The notes: generated from the letters alone by a model not told the origin. Positions 1 to 12,680 are shown, counted from the stretch's first letter. The stretch: DNA of 64,000 nucleotides from Takifugu bimaculatus (GCA_004026145.2 CP034980.1:11449649-11513648), one strand, 5' to 3'. Translations and numbers: made by a program.

Positions 1-230
1 GGCTAAATATATATGTTAAACTAGTATTCCAGAATAGCGATCAAGCGTTATTTCACCATGCAGATGAAAAGGTGGAGACATCTTGGAGAGCCCCCCCCCC
101 CATGCGTGACCTCTATTGCGCAATAGCGGGGCAGGTTAGCGCCGCCCCCTCGCACGTTTCTCTGGCTCGACCAGATCCGTCAGCGATCTGAAGCTGCAGC
201 ATTCCTCACCGCAAAGCCCAGACAGCAGCG
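1..230 (+). promoter_or_regulatory. mgarp: Putative mgarp promoter and 5' UTR
   Basis: This stretch lies directly upstream of the mgarp start codon. It holds a poly-C run (91-101), a GCGTG hypoxia-response core (104-108), a perfect 12-bp palindrome centred on ATTGCGCAAT (C/EBP-type site, 114-125) and a GC-rich stretch (126-155). The mammalian orthologue (HUMMR/OSAP) is known to be induced through HIF-1, so the GCGTG core is of interest, but short cores also occur by chance. No TATA box is obvious and the transcription start is not defined. Confidence 0.45.
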
Positions 231-3200
231 ATGTTTTCCTGCAGAGCAGCCTGGCAGAGGTGTGGGCCCTTGGCACGGAGGGCAGCCTATAGGTTACCCC
301 TGGATGGTGAGTCTCCCGTGTACCCAGAGAAGTGTGCGCGGCTGGTTTGCGTCTATACCATTTGTTTGGCTGTGACCGGTGGAAGAGTACATTCTGTCCC
401 CAGATCGGTTTCTGCCTGCATAACATATTCAAAATCCGAATCTCTTCACGTGTGAAGGTCAGATGGGCGTTTTTGAAGGGTACAGCATTTAAACAATCCT
501 CGTTGCACATATTCATATTTTCTAAAATTCCAGCATCTGTCGGTAATAATTCATATCAATTCCAAATTAGAGTAATTCCGAATGCATCAGTTATCAGGTT
601 CCCGGTGATGATTGTTTTTCTGATCTGTTTGTTTATTAATTTGTTGGGATGATGTAATCCGTCCGCACAAGCGAGCGTGACGCCGCCGGTTTAAAGACAT
701 GCTGTGACCTTCATGACGTGGTTTGCCAACATGGTTGCCGCTGGTGGTCACGTGGTGTGACCGTGAAGGAACGTAAAGAGACGCCACAAATTCCAGTCCA
801 GGCCCACCAGGTTTTGGTCAAAGTGTCTTCATCCTTCACAAGGTTGCATTCATGAGTGATGGAGACACCGGACAATCGAAACGACTGGTTTTTGTTACCC
901 GATAATCTCTTGGTTTTAACATTATGAATCTCATGTTGACCTTCAGGGGTTTTTTATCTTCAAAAGTTATATTTACATAACCCGGCCTTTACCCTTTAAA
1001 CTCCCATACCTGAGAGCAAACATGATCCTTTACATTGTTGCCGTGAAGGTAAAACGGTGGAAAAATGGTGGATTGGAGTCAAATCTGATTGTGGCTAAAA
1101 ATAAATGAATGTCAAATTCAAAGATTTCCTAATGCAGCCTGTAATTTACAAAAATGGAAGAAAACACAAACGGAAGAGTTTTACTTTGAGCCATACCTTT
1201 GACTTGAGCTGATTATCCAGTATAAATAACAGGGTGCTAAAGAATTGGATTATTGCCTGACAGCCTACAGGATTATACCCTTTAACTCCTTAACATCTAC
1301 CCGAAGGACTAGATGATCTGACCTCAGTTGAAGCAGCTCCCAGACCTTATTTGTCCTGTAACGTCTTTGTTTTATATTGATATTGATATGATATTGATGA
1401 CAAATTCTTGAGACTCTTTTTGACATGGCGGTTGAAGCTTCTTTTTTTATAGCAAGCATGACACCTGTCAGCTCTATCACAGCATGTCATGCAAACCTGA
1501 TTTAAGGTGGAGCGAGAGCTGTCAGCAGGAAAAGGTCTCAGGAATCTAACAAGTGCTGACAGGCATATTTTTAACAATCTAAGTCTATCAAATAAACCCA
1601 GTGGGCTTCGTGATCTAGTAGAGAGACTTCGTGGTCCAGTAGAGAGACTTCGTGATCCAGTAGAGAGACTTAGGCTGCTTCCTGTCCAATCCCTTTCACA
1701 CAGAACTGGAACTGCTTTTCTTGGTCTGCACATGTTGGTCTATTACTGCAACTTATATGGTCAAGGTACAAATGGAAATATACTTTTGATGTCATTTCCA
1801 ATACTTTCATATATGTTCAGCAGTAATGTATAGTCCCCACGTGCATATTCTTGACTCGTAGGCCAATAGCCACCAACCTGTGTTGGGCAGGTTCATTTGT
1901 AACTTGATGACATACTCTACTTTTTTAAAATTTCCTGTGTAGTTGTGCAGCGGCGGCCAATGTCATCTGTTCCTGGTGGGTCTGGGGAGAACATCGTCTA
2001 TGCTTTGCTGTGCGGTGGAGCCTTTGTTGGTGCCGTTTCATATGTAAGTGAATCATTTAAGGTGCAAAGTGTTTGGCTGTGTCAGAAATGCAAAATACAT
2101 TTATTGCAGGAGAACAGGTAGTCAGTGATGCGTCATACTTTCTGCATCTCCTTCCAGGCATACAGCACCGTGACTTCAGACGGTGCCCGATTCAATGAGC
2201 GTATTGCTGAAATTCAAGCTAGACCCAAGACGGAGTGGACGCCCAAACCATGGCCACCAAAGAGTAAGTCAACAGTTTCAGCAGCTTGGCGAGGGTAGTT
2301 GTGATCAAGTGAGAATCTGACCAGCTGTTTTTATATTTTACGTGAATAAAAGATAAAGCTCAATAATGATGTCACATTAAGACTCGACAGAAATTAATCT
2401 AAGTAGTGGAGGTTAATGCCACAATAATATATTGGGAATATCAGTTAAAGTTTGCATTTTCAGTCGGAGAGAACAATTTACTTAGAAGAAGTATTTATAA
2501 GCCCTGAAGCTGAGAGTGATGAGCTCAATCACAACGGCTCTTCATTAGCTAACCGCGTAGTGACGAGCTCCGGAGCCAATAACTCACTGGATTACATGAT
2601 GGGTGCACATCTCTAATTCTTGAATTCATCCCAAGGTTTGCTTCCAGACCTTGCTGATAGATTTACAGTTTCTTCCGTTCAAATTCAGCCCTGATTATGC
2701 GTGTCTGGTTTCATACTGAAGAGCAGGATTTAGCTTTAATCTAAGCCACGAAGTGTTGGACAGAAATGGATTAGCTCATCTTTCTTTTCAAGAAGTTCTA
2801 TAATACATAAGAAACTCTTAAATGTAAGGGCTTTTCTCCCTTAATTATTTTGAAGTAGGATAGTTTTCTGTCGCCACCACTGGAATATATTATTGAATAG
2901 TCCAGTGTGTCTCTGCATACCAACAAAGAGCTCTATTTCCTGGACATCCAGATGTACTCTAATGAGAAGGGAACATGTTGGGGATAAAATCCTGGTAGTG
3001 TGTGTGTTACCCACACACTTATCTTCTCTTCTTCTGCATCATCTTCCAAAGATCACAATGAACGGAGACTTGTAAAACTGGATTTACCAAGACTTAAGAT
3101 TTAAGCACGCTTGCTTAAATATGGTGGGTAATTGGAAGTGTGGAATGTTGCAAGCGTGTTTGCACATAACGCATTCTCCCTAGGGCGACTCACCATTTTA

Positions 3201-6200
3201 GGTACTCTGTTACAAGGCAAGTTTTGGGTTGAGGGAGAGTTTCTTTTCCCTGGATCGAGTCAGTGAAAACGTGCAAGGATTTTTCAAAATCCAGGGTAAA
3301 TGGTCAAAATATCCTATGGTGAAAAATGGGCTTGTATCTATGTGCAGCTCCGCTCTTGAAGGAATATCAACCTAGCAACAGAACACATGCCCTTAATGTT
3401 GTCTCAACTCGTTTGTCGACGTCAGGGAGAGAAAGAACAAGACAGCAGTGTGTAAAAGTGATTTACTGCCAAAGATTAAGGTTGACACGAGATACCACGG
3501 TCCAGTAACTAGCTTGTGTATGTCACCAATCCACCAAAGATAATTACGCCTTTTGTTTTGAATATGCCAGTTTATTCCAGGGAGCTAAGATAATGTTTCA
3601 GTCTTAATCCAAGTTGCAATTCTGATTTATTTCTGTTTGTTTGCAGGCCCTGATGATGCAGAGGGTGAGTGATTTACTGTCATTCATTCATTCATCACAG
3701 ACTTGTTTGAAACACTACTGTGTTGAACTGGACTAATCTGTCACCCAGAGCTTGACTGTGTTTCTGCAAATTCACTGTATGTCAGAGTGCATGCTGACAC
3801 TAATCACTGAGCGTTTTTAACCAATCTCATATTAGAAATTTGGAAGAAAATTAACCTCACAGAGGACACAAAAGTTAGATTTTAGAGCTGCCTAATAGTG
3901 ATCCGGCACAAAGATACATTCATCGTTATAATATATACATCAAGATATAGGTTTCTCTTATTTCTGCCAAGGATAAAATGCAAAGTGTGGAGAAAATTAG
4001 GCTTCCTAACATGGTTTTTGTGAGTATTGTATTAGGAAACATTCTGTCCGGTATAAAAATGCCGGTAGTATATATTTTAGTCAACATAAATGTGTGTCTG
4101 AAAAATGAATAGTACCATTTCAGTTCTGCAGGATCAACAGATGATTCCTTTTCTCTATCTGCTCTTTGTGATGTCAACCTCATCTCTCCCGATTTCACCT
4201 TTTATGGTCTAAACTTTAAATCACTCCTTCCCTTGCTTATTTAAAGGCTCGGCTTTAAATAAGATTGTTGTGTTGCAATTGTTTTTTTCCAAACACATTT
4301 AAAAAGGCCTCTTCTGGCAAGATGGCCAGACAAGCGACCCCTCTAATTCCAATGATGCTGCTACTCACAGAGCTCTAACTGCTCATTAGCATTACTTTAT
4401 CTGCTGTACGCTCTCATTAATATTAAGCCTGGTTCAAACTACACGACTTTTAGTTGCATTGTTAGGTGGATGAATTTAAGTCCTTCATATATTTCTTTTT
4501 GGTATAATTGCACTTATATTTGTGTCAGGACATTTTGTTGCAGTAAATATGAGGAAACAGTGGTGAAATTTGGGGAATTGTTCATAAATGCTAGCAGATT
4601 AAGCTGTTTTTGGAATAGAAGTACACCTGTGCCACCGAAATACAATATCCCCAAACTCTCAGATGCAACATTCAGAGAAAAAGTGAAATAAATATGTACA
4701 TGCAGGGAAGGTTACATCTGATAAAGAAATGTGTATCACAGCAATCCACCACCTGTAGTGCATTTGCCCACACTTCAGTGGAGACCATCGGAGGACATCA
4801 GCAACAACACAGATGTAACTGTGACAAATTTATGTCGGGGCTGTAAAGAAGAAAACTATATTTTGTCGATTTTTAAAAAAAAAAAAAAAAAAAAAAAAGG
4901 TTTCGTACTAAATATCGGAATTTTGCAAGTTTTGCTGGGGCTGGAATGGACAGCAACTCTGGCCATTTGTGCTTTTATTCTGCTATGAAAGGTGTGAAGT
5001 CTGAACTTGGCCTTAGCTTATGTTACACCACTGTTCTACAGATGTAGCTGTATCTAAAAAGCTGAACTCCTTTTGCTCTAATTCTCTGTCTTTACTCTTT
5101 TCAGCATAATGCTAAAGCTAAGGTCCTCTGTGGCCACATGGATATTGGACACTTTGGATCTGAGCAGGAAAACAAACCCCCCTGTCCTCCTCTCCTCCTT
5201 TCCTCCTCTACTCTACTGCTAAATCAGAAAAGCAGAGCCTCTGGACATTTCTGTTAAGGACTTTGTTTCTTCTTTTATTTTCCACTTGCAGCTAACTGTG
5301 TGTATGCAGATAAATGGACAATTTTACCAAAACAAATTGCTCTGTTAATACATAGATACTTTTTAAATTACTGTTTGGATGTTCAGTGGTCTGCTTTGGT
5401 CAGATGTTGTAGTTGGTCAACCTGTTGAACAGTATCTGGATAAGGACGTTATTCCATTAACAATATTCACAAGTTCTGCATTTACAGTCTTATGGTCAGT
5501 GAGAATATGATGGTAAAAACATTTTGAGTCCTGACATTTTGGTATAAAAATTGACTCCCTGGCAAATGTTGCCTTTTAAATTGATTGTCTGGTTTTAAGG
5601 TCTATAGGTTGCCACATTACAGTAAAATTGGGTGTTAAATTTGATCTCAGCCCTGTAACACAGCATCAAATAAGAATTAATATATTTTTGAAAGCAAAAT
5701 TCCTGCTATTAATTTTACTGTCAAGTACCAATAAATGCATAAACTATGTTTCGTCCTTGGTTGATTCAAATTGAAAGTCCGGGAGATCATTTGTTTTTTA
5801 CTCTCATTTTCAATCGTCACACTATTCTGTCACAGTCAGAGGATTCCTGGAACCTATTGATACATCAGAAACAGCATGTGTGTGTGTGTGTGAATAATAG
5901 TTGTAGAATGTGCTAATAAAAATATACACATGCAGGTTTTCCAGTGTCTATCTCTGTCAGAGGTCCAGATAAACCATAGCTTGTTTTTTTTGATGGTAAG
6001 AACCCACTTTCCACTTTACCCCTCCTTTCCTGCACTCCTGTACCTCCCCTGTTCCCCTCAGCTGTCAAGTTGTCTTGTTGTGCCTGTCTTTATGTGCATG
6101 CTCTTTGTGTTGTAAAGATGCTGCCTATGTGTTTTCTGTGCTTAAAGGTACTAAAAATGTGATTTGCTGTATGTAGCTTTTTCTGTTCAAAGTGTTGAGT

Positions 6201-9200
6201 TCATTCATTGAAGCTTTTTATTAAACAGGCCTGGTCCACGGTGTTCTAATGTGTTCTCCTTGTGGTCCAGGTGAGGAGGAGGAGGCAGCAGCAGAGGAGG
6301 CCACTGAAGAGGTCGCTGTTGTTGAAGAGGAAGCTCCTGCTGCCTCTGATGGTGAGGCAGAGGCTATAGTGGCGGCCATTGCTGAGGCAGTCGCAGAAGC
6401 TGCTGAGGTTGTTGCCGAGGCGGCCGAGGAGGTTGCTGAGGCGGCCCAGGAAGTGGAGACGGTGGCAGAAGAAGTGGCTGAAGTGGCTGAAACGGTGGAA
6501 GAGGCTGCCCAGACCGTTGCTGCAGAGGAGCCTGAACACAACGGTATGACCTCTTCATCTGAAGAGGAGGCAGGTGCTACAGAGGCCTGAGGTTCCACAC
6601 ATTTACATATGCGAAAACATGCCCAAGCAAACACGATGATAGACACATCTATCCCCATAAGCCACTTTAATTTTACCTGTGAGATTCAAAAAAAGACCTA
6701 AAAGACCTTGGTAACATCTTTTACACCTCTTCTGTTCCTCATTATTTATTTGTGTGGGTTTGAACGACAGCACTGTGTGCAGGTCAACCACTTTTCTCTT
6801 TAGAATGACTTGGTGTGCAGTGTACATCCCTGTGTGTGCGTGTATATATGCATCTATACTGGTTTACATTGTAATGTGGCCAACAGTTGTTGGGGAAACT
6901 GCCACGCTATCTTTTAAGCAGGTTCTAGATGTTGAGAACAAACCAGGATTCTCCAGTGGCAGCAAGGTATTTATGCAATGCATCTTTTACAGTTTTAAAT
7001 ATATGAAATGCCAGCTCTCAGGATACGAACACAAAAGTTGATACAAACTGCTGAGAACACAATCATTCAGAAAGACAGAAAAAACCCCAAACAAAATCTC
7101 TGGTGTTGTAATATTTTTGTTATGCAGCCCTAATGCAATTTTTTTTTTTTTTTTTAGATTTGACAAAAACCACATTTATTGATATCAACCTTTGTAGATG
7201 GCGTTACTCCTTCAAGTGTCATACATCTGTTATATAGAGCAAAATTAGATGGTCTCAATATCGTGTGCATCCTCTGTACCTGCTGCTAATGCTGTAAATG
7301 CTACTGTGAGGCTGTCAGAAAGGCCAGACAAGCTAATCAGACCAAAGGATGCAAACATTATTTTGCTTCTAAGTCGATAATGAGCACTGTCAACAGCTAA
7401 CGGAAATTAAGAGAGTTATACAATAAAGCTTTTTATCAAATCGTAAAAGGTTTACTGATCTCTTTTTAATTTGTCTGAAATGAAACTTAATGATATTTTC
7501 ACTGCCCAACACTGATTCCGTATTAAAAGCCAATCTTTAAATCTCAATACACTGGAACACACTCTGCCAGGCTCTGTATCACATTTCGTCACTTTTCTTT
7601 CGTTGTACGTTATGGATCCATCTCTGGATCTTTGAGTTTTATAAGTGAGGGCTCTGCGTTTTTGGTTTTTTTTGCACTTGAGCACAGACAGCACGACTTT
7701 ACTAGTGTCTGACATTCATTAATTTCTGTGGAAATATTCCTGGTTTTATAGAAGTCTTTTTTGCACCTGCTTGTCATCACACATATACGCTCTACATACA
7801 TTTGATGATGAGGAATGAAGGTTCAAGAAGTACGGCCGTGCTAATGAAGGGGGTCTTCATGGTGCCTTTAAGGTCATCAGGTGTAACAGGCCTCTAGGTA
7901 GAGTCAGCTAGAGTGGAATCACAGGTTTGAGAATGGACCACCATAACATGTTTTAAACACATACATTTTGGACAATTAAGAAATATCTTAGTTACTCCAA
8001 ACACTTGTGCAGGTTTGTGTGGATAACATGCATCAGATTTTGTTGTGCTGTATTTGCAGTGCTGTTGGCAGCTGCTTCTACTCTTGAGATTCCAAAGATA
8101 CTTGACGAAAAGGAAGATGATGCGCATGAGATCCTTGCATCTCCTGAAGCAAAACCTGCAGAAGAAATTGCACCACGTGATGATGCTTCTAAACCAATAG
8201 AAGAGGAAGAATCTGCAGCAGTTGAAGACATGCCTGCCCCTGCAGAAGCTGAGCCAGTGGCTGAAGATGCACCTTCTCCAGTAGAAGCTGAAGCTGAGCC
8301 AGTGGCTGAAGATGTACCTGCTCCAGTAGAAACTGAAGCTGAGCCAGTGGCTGAAGATGTACCTGCTCCAGTAGAAACTGAAGCTGAGCCAGTGGGTGAA
8401 GATGTACCTGCTCCAGTAGAAGCTGAGCCAGTGGCTGAAGACGCACCTGCTCCAGTAGAAGCTGAAGCTGAGCCAGTGGCTGAAGATGCCCCTGCTCCAG
8501 TAGAAGCTGAAGCTGAGCCAGTGGCTGAAGATGTACCTGCTCCAGTAGAAGCTGAAGCTGAGCCAGTGGCTGAAGATGCACCTGGTCCAGTAGAAGCTGA
8601 AGCTGAGCCAGTGGCTGAAGATGCACCTGTTCCAGTAGAAGCTGAAGCTGAGCCAGTGGCTGAAGATGCACCTGCTCCAGTAGAAGCTGAGCCAGTGGCT
8701 GAAGATGCACCTGCTCCAGTAGAAGCTGAGCCAGTGGCTGCAGATGCGCCTGCTCCAGTAGAAGCTGAAGCTGAGCCAGTGGCTGCAGATGCGCCTGCTC
8801 CAGTAGAAGCTGAAGCTGAGCCAGTGGCTGAAGATGCGCCTGCTCGAGTAGAAGCTGAAGCTGAGCCAGTGGCTGCAGATGCGCCTGCTCGAGTAGAAGC
8901 TGAAGCTGAGCCAGTGGCTGAAGATGTACCTGCTCCAGTAGAAGCTGAAGCTGAGCCAGTGGCTGAAGATGTACCTGCTCCAGTAGAAGCTGAAGCTGAG
9001 CCAGTGGCTGAAGATGCACCTGCTCCAGTAGAAGCTGAAGCTGAGCCAGTGGCTGAAGATGTACCTGCTCCAGTAGAAGCTGAAGCTGAGCCAGTGGCTG
9101 AAGATGTACCTGCTCCAGTAGAAGCTGAAGCTGAGCCAGTGGCTGAAGATGCACCTGCTCCAGTAGAAGCTGAGCCAGTGGCTGAAGATGCACCTGCTCC

Positions 9201-9729
9201 AGTAGAAGCTGAAGCTGAGCCAGTGGCTGAAGATGCACCTTCAGTTCCAGCTGAAGCTGAATCAGTTTCTGAAGCTGCACTTGTCCCTGAAGAAGCTGAG
9301 CCAGTTGTTCAAGAATCTCAAGAATGTTTTGTCCCAGATGTTTGTGCTGCAGAGGTTGTTGAAACCCATGCATCTGAATCGGGTGTATTGGTTGAAGAAT
9401 CCCTGGGATTAGTTGGAGGAGAGGGTGAAATCAAGGGTGATATCAAGGTGTCAGCAGAAGTTTCACCAAATGCTGAAGTCTTGCTAGTGACACCTGATGC
9501 AACAGCCCCCAACACAGAAGGTGTTGACCCTACATTGAATGATCCAGTTTGTGTAGAAACCACAGCCAGAGAGCCGAAGAAAGAGTACATAGTGGTGGTT
9601 CTGGAAGGAAAACCTAAAACAGAAAAGAAACCCAAAGTACTGGGAGTGGGAACCATGACCGGTAGAATCATCCCAGCCCCAGATGATGTCCCTGCTTCAG
9701 AGGTACCGGACTTGCTTTTAATGATTTGA
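231..9729 (+). CDS. mgarp: Mgarp (mitochondria-localized glutamic acid-rich protein), long form, six coding exons
   Basis: Proposed coding exons are 231-306, 1943-2043, 2158-2263, 3647-3664, 6271-6543 and 8060-9729. Every junction is GT-AG and keeps phase, giving 2244 nt (747 residues). The N-terminus is basic (an Arg-rich presequence, residues 1-30). It is followed by MSSVPGGSGENIVY, a hydrophobic segment (about 42-58) and AYSTVTSD, matching mammalian MGARP, which reads MSSNRFPGSSGSN, a membrane segment and AYKTVTSD. The rest is Glu/Ala/Pro-rich and low complexity, with a 23-unit repeat at about residues 254-587. Mammalian MGARP (HUMMR/OSAP) is a mitochondrial membrane protein linked to hypoxia-driven mitochondrial transport and steroidogenesis. 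It is about 240 residues, so this form is about three times as long. Exons 1-3 are firm. The exon 5 to exon 6 join is inferred from phase and composition. The GTACCG after codon GAG near 9700 could be a further donor. Confidence 0.82.
307..1942 (+). other. mgarp intron 1
   Basis: No coding exon is seen. The stretch holds CACGTG at 447-452 and 749-754, ACGTG at 716-720, GCGTG at 675-679, and three to four tandem copies of a 21-bp unit at 1606-1672 (AGAGACTTCGTGATCCAGT type). The RCGTG cores could serve as hypoxia or E-box sites, but this is speculative. Confidence 0.6.
2264..8059 (+). other. mgarp introns 3-5 around exons 4 and 5
   Basis: AT-rich intronic sequence apart from the exons at 3647-3664 and 6271-6543 (or 6590). 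It contains a poly-A run (about 4877-4898), a GT microsatellite (about 5875-5892) and a poly-T run (about 7139-7155). The open frames in this stretch lack splice-compatible similarity to anything I know. Confidence 0.55.
6271..6590 (+). CDS. mgarp: Alternative terminal exon of mgarp (short form)
   Basis: If the donor after 6543 (a CG/GTATGA junction, not a strong site) is not used, the frame runs 15 more codons to a TGA at 6588-6590. With exons 1-4 this gives 621 nt, or 206 residues, close to the mammalian MGARP length. The exon is Glu/Ala/Val-rich with acidic heptad-like spacing and ends in an acidic Ser/Glu stretch. Both forms share the membrane segment and differ in the tail. Transcript evidence is needed to show which is the main product. 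Confidence 0.5.
8245..9245 (+). repeat. mgarp: Coding minisatellite (45/39-bp units) in mgarp exon 6
   Basis: About 23 tandem copies of a 45-bp unit encode variants of PVEAEAEPVAEDAPA. Some copies (for example near 8415, 8690, 8735 and 9165) lack one GluAla pair and are 39 bp. Every length change is a multiple of three, so the frame is kept. Variants (V/A after the acidic ED, E/A before D, an R for P) recur in blocks, which suggests unequal exchange. The complementary strand is also stop-free across the array; that reading is a shadow. Confidence 0.93.
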
Positions 9730-10449
9730 TTTCTCGTGAAATCTTACATTGACGTTCTGTGAACATAAATATAAGACTGGTTTTCTTTTCTAAGAAAACA
9801 AGTATGTTCTCGATGTGACGACAGTAGCACACATCAAAAGTAATCAAAAAATGCTCTTTTCCCTTTTTTCCTCATTTTACCTGCGTGATTGTAGAAAATA
9901 CCAATTTAGGGAGCTCAGACAAGCCAGTGGCGTCATTTAGACCTAAAACCCAGATTCTTTGTTCCTCCTACTGCTGACAAAAACAGTCCAGTGTTTAGAA
10001 TTCTGAACTGGAGCCGAGATGCTGTTCTGCATGGCTGGGTGACCAATTTGCCAACTCAGAACTTACAGATGCTATTTGTCACGTGCCCACAGACAGATCT
10101 GCTTTATAATGTGCTGTGATCTTGTACTGGGGTGGACCTTATCTCAGGGACTGAGCTGCTCCTGATTGGCTGGCTACATTCATGCACGTTCATTAGTGTA
10201 AATATATGAACAGGGTCCCACCTGACTGTGAATGTGTGTATGGAGGGTTTTCTCTACCTTACCCCTGCTATGATATACTGTAGAACAGGGGCCACAGACA
10301 GCACAGTTTGGGCTCAAGTAGAGAACAGTACTAAAATAATATAATAATCCATAAATAACCTGAACTCCAAATGTCCCTGATATTTTTCATATAAGAGATA
10401 TAGAATTCTGGTAGTTGAATCATAACAACCCTATGGAACCCATACGTTC

Positions 10450-10505
10450 CAGTTGCAATGATTCATCTACCAGAATTACCAGAACCTGGATGACTGAGAA
10501 CCTTT
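10450..10505 (+). repeat. Fragment of a Penelope-like element terminus
   Basis: The segment reads CCAGTTGCAATGATTCATC and, a little later, CCTGGATGACTGAGAACC. The same terminal motif, a CCAGTTG box followed by CCTGGATGACTGAGAAT, closes the Penelope-like element at 55.9 kb in this window. It is a short, diverged relic. Confidence 0.5.
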
Positions 10506-12680
10506 CCAGTCAAGATACCGGTATATAGAAATTACAGAGAGTAATTTAACAGCAAGAGTGGGTCTTGTGCACCACTCTTAATTTCACAATGCACGAGTGG
10601 AGAAAAGGGGGGGAAAAGCAGCATCTTTTATCATTTCTTCACTTTTATTATTGGTCCTGTGGGCCAGATTTGACTGTCCATACACGTGTGGTCTAGAGTG
10701 CTTTTTCTCAGTCTAATGTGGATTCTAAACTCTGGTCCTCAGGATAAGAGGCGTCTTCTTAGGATGCAAATGCAGTAGCTCCACTGAAGGTACTGAGTCC
10801 TCTATTATTGTCATTTTGGTAGTCTAGATGTAGACACACTGAGGACACACTCTTTTTCATGTCCGTATTCCAGCACTGAAGGTGTAAATACACAAACACT
10901 GATCTACAGCTCTGGTAAATTTTGTCTTTCTGTTCTCTATCGCAGTATAGAGCTCCTGAATGACGACCACAAGCCGAAGAAGACGAGGATGTGCCTTTGA
11001 CTCTAACATGAAAAAGCATGGACTGCTTTTTGAAACCTATTTTAGAGCATAATTTTGATGTCCATCAAAACCCTTTTACTGTGACCCAACTCTGACACAC
11101 GTGCTAGATGTCCCAGCTGAGAACTTTGATTTTCTTAGCTTGTACTAATGTTTCATACCAGCTCTTTTACCTTCAGTCCAATGTTGTGGACAGCGTGAGC
11201 CTTTGAGTCCACTAATGTCCTCATGTTTACCGAGAACCCCCAAAACACTCCACTATTAATGTATTTATTGTCCAAACCATTTACCCCACAGATTCTACCT
11301 TAATCCCATGGAATGTTTTCAGTATTCTTAAGAACATAACCTGTAATTTCTTTACTTCTTGGGAGAGGAATTGAATGACTGGAGAGTCTCGTAGTTTACT
11401 TTTTAAAAACACTTGGAATACAACAGACCAGGACCTTCTTTTCTACCTCTGAATTTCCTTGTGTTTTACTACACTAACTTACATTTGCTGTCAATCTCAC
11501 TTCCTTACAGCAACATTTCTAAGCCAGTAGCTCCTTAATAAACCCGATACGAATTGTTGCCCGTTACGTTCGCTGTGCTTTCCTGATTCCAGCTTTGACA
11601 GTATTATTAAAATGACTTAAAATATGATCAGGAATTGCAGAGTGTTGGAACTGCAGGAAGCAGCAGAGCTGTTACTTTTGTTTATTCAGTGTTGTTTTTC
11701 TATTAAGACGAAGTCCGTGATACCAGACAGTTTTCTGCAGACCTTATTTAATGCTGTCCGCTGTCTTGTGGTTATTCTCCTCCCGCTTCAATAATATCGA
11801 CTACAGATGATAAAGAACTGAGGAAAGTAGGTCTGTGAGCAGTGTAGATTAGCGACAGCCTCTAGTGGAGTACACAATGCTTTTCTTTTACAATATGCTA
11901 TTAAATGGATTGTTCTGCCAGGGTTCTGTGTGGGTGTTTACTGTAAAAGCTTGCAGAAAGTTTCAACAGCTGGGAAACTGATGTGTTGCTGTGACATGAA
12001 ATGTTTGCAGGTAAAGGAAAAGCTGCCGTATGTTTAATGGAAAAGGTGGAGGAACTGTTTCACTAAACTTTTAGCTCTAATTAAAAGAGTTCTCTTATAT
12101 TTGCTGTTGATTTTCTGACTTTGTACTCTGACTTTCTGACTTTGAGACGGCTCACAGGCTGCTTTCTTCTACCTGAATGCCTTGTGGCTATTTCACATAC
12201 ATCTGTGATCCTTGTTTGTCCAAAATAAAGAGGGATTCTAACTTTCACTACTACATTTGTCTCCTTTGTGTTATAATAATAATAATTATTATAATAATAA
12301 TAATTTAGATTCAAATATGACCTGTGTTTATTTCTCTCAAATAAACAAAGTAACAAAACGGTAACAAGTAATTCAGGTTACATCCATGCTGCTGTTGGTT
12401 CAAGCAGCAGTGGTTTGTGCATTTAGGTTTAATGTTCATGACTAGGAGAAATGTACTGATTCCTCTAGTCTCATTCATAATATCGTTATTAGGAGGAACT
12501 CAATATTGTACAATAAATTATGATTTTAAAAGAAACTGTCAACAAGGACCAGGCCGGTAAGACCTCAGTCTGTTGGGAACTGGAAGATTCTCAGGTCGAG
12601 TGTAGACTAAACATGGAAGGCGTTCTATAGGGGAAGGTGCCAGAACACCTTTAGAGCAATGTCAAGGTACCCTCAAGCAA

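Noticed and set aside
136..516. Minus-strand frame at the left edge as a possible ndufc1 exon
   Set aside because: No similarity to the expected protein was visible, and it overlaps mgarp exon 1 and its promoter.
6221..6658. Minus-strand Ala/Ser-rich frame of 145 codons
   Set aside because: Antisense shadow of the Glu/Ala-rich mgarp exon 5.
8189..9373. A 394-codon minus-strand frame rich in Leu/Gln/His/Val across the mgarp repeat
   Set aside because: It is the antisense of a coding tandem array. Every unit is a multiple of three and stop-free by composition; there is no start context or domain.
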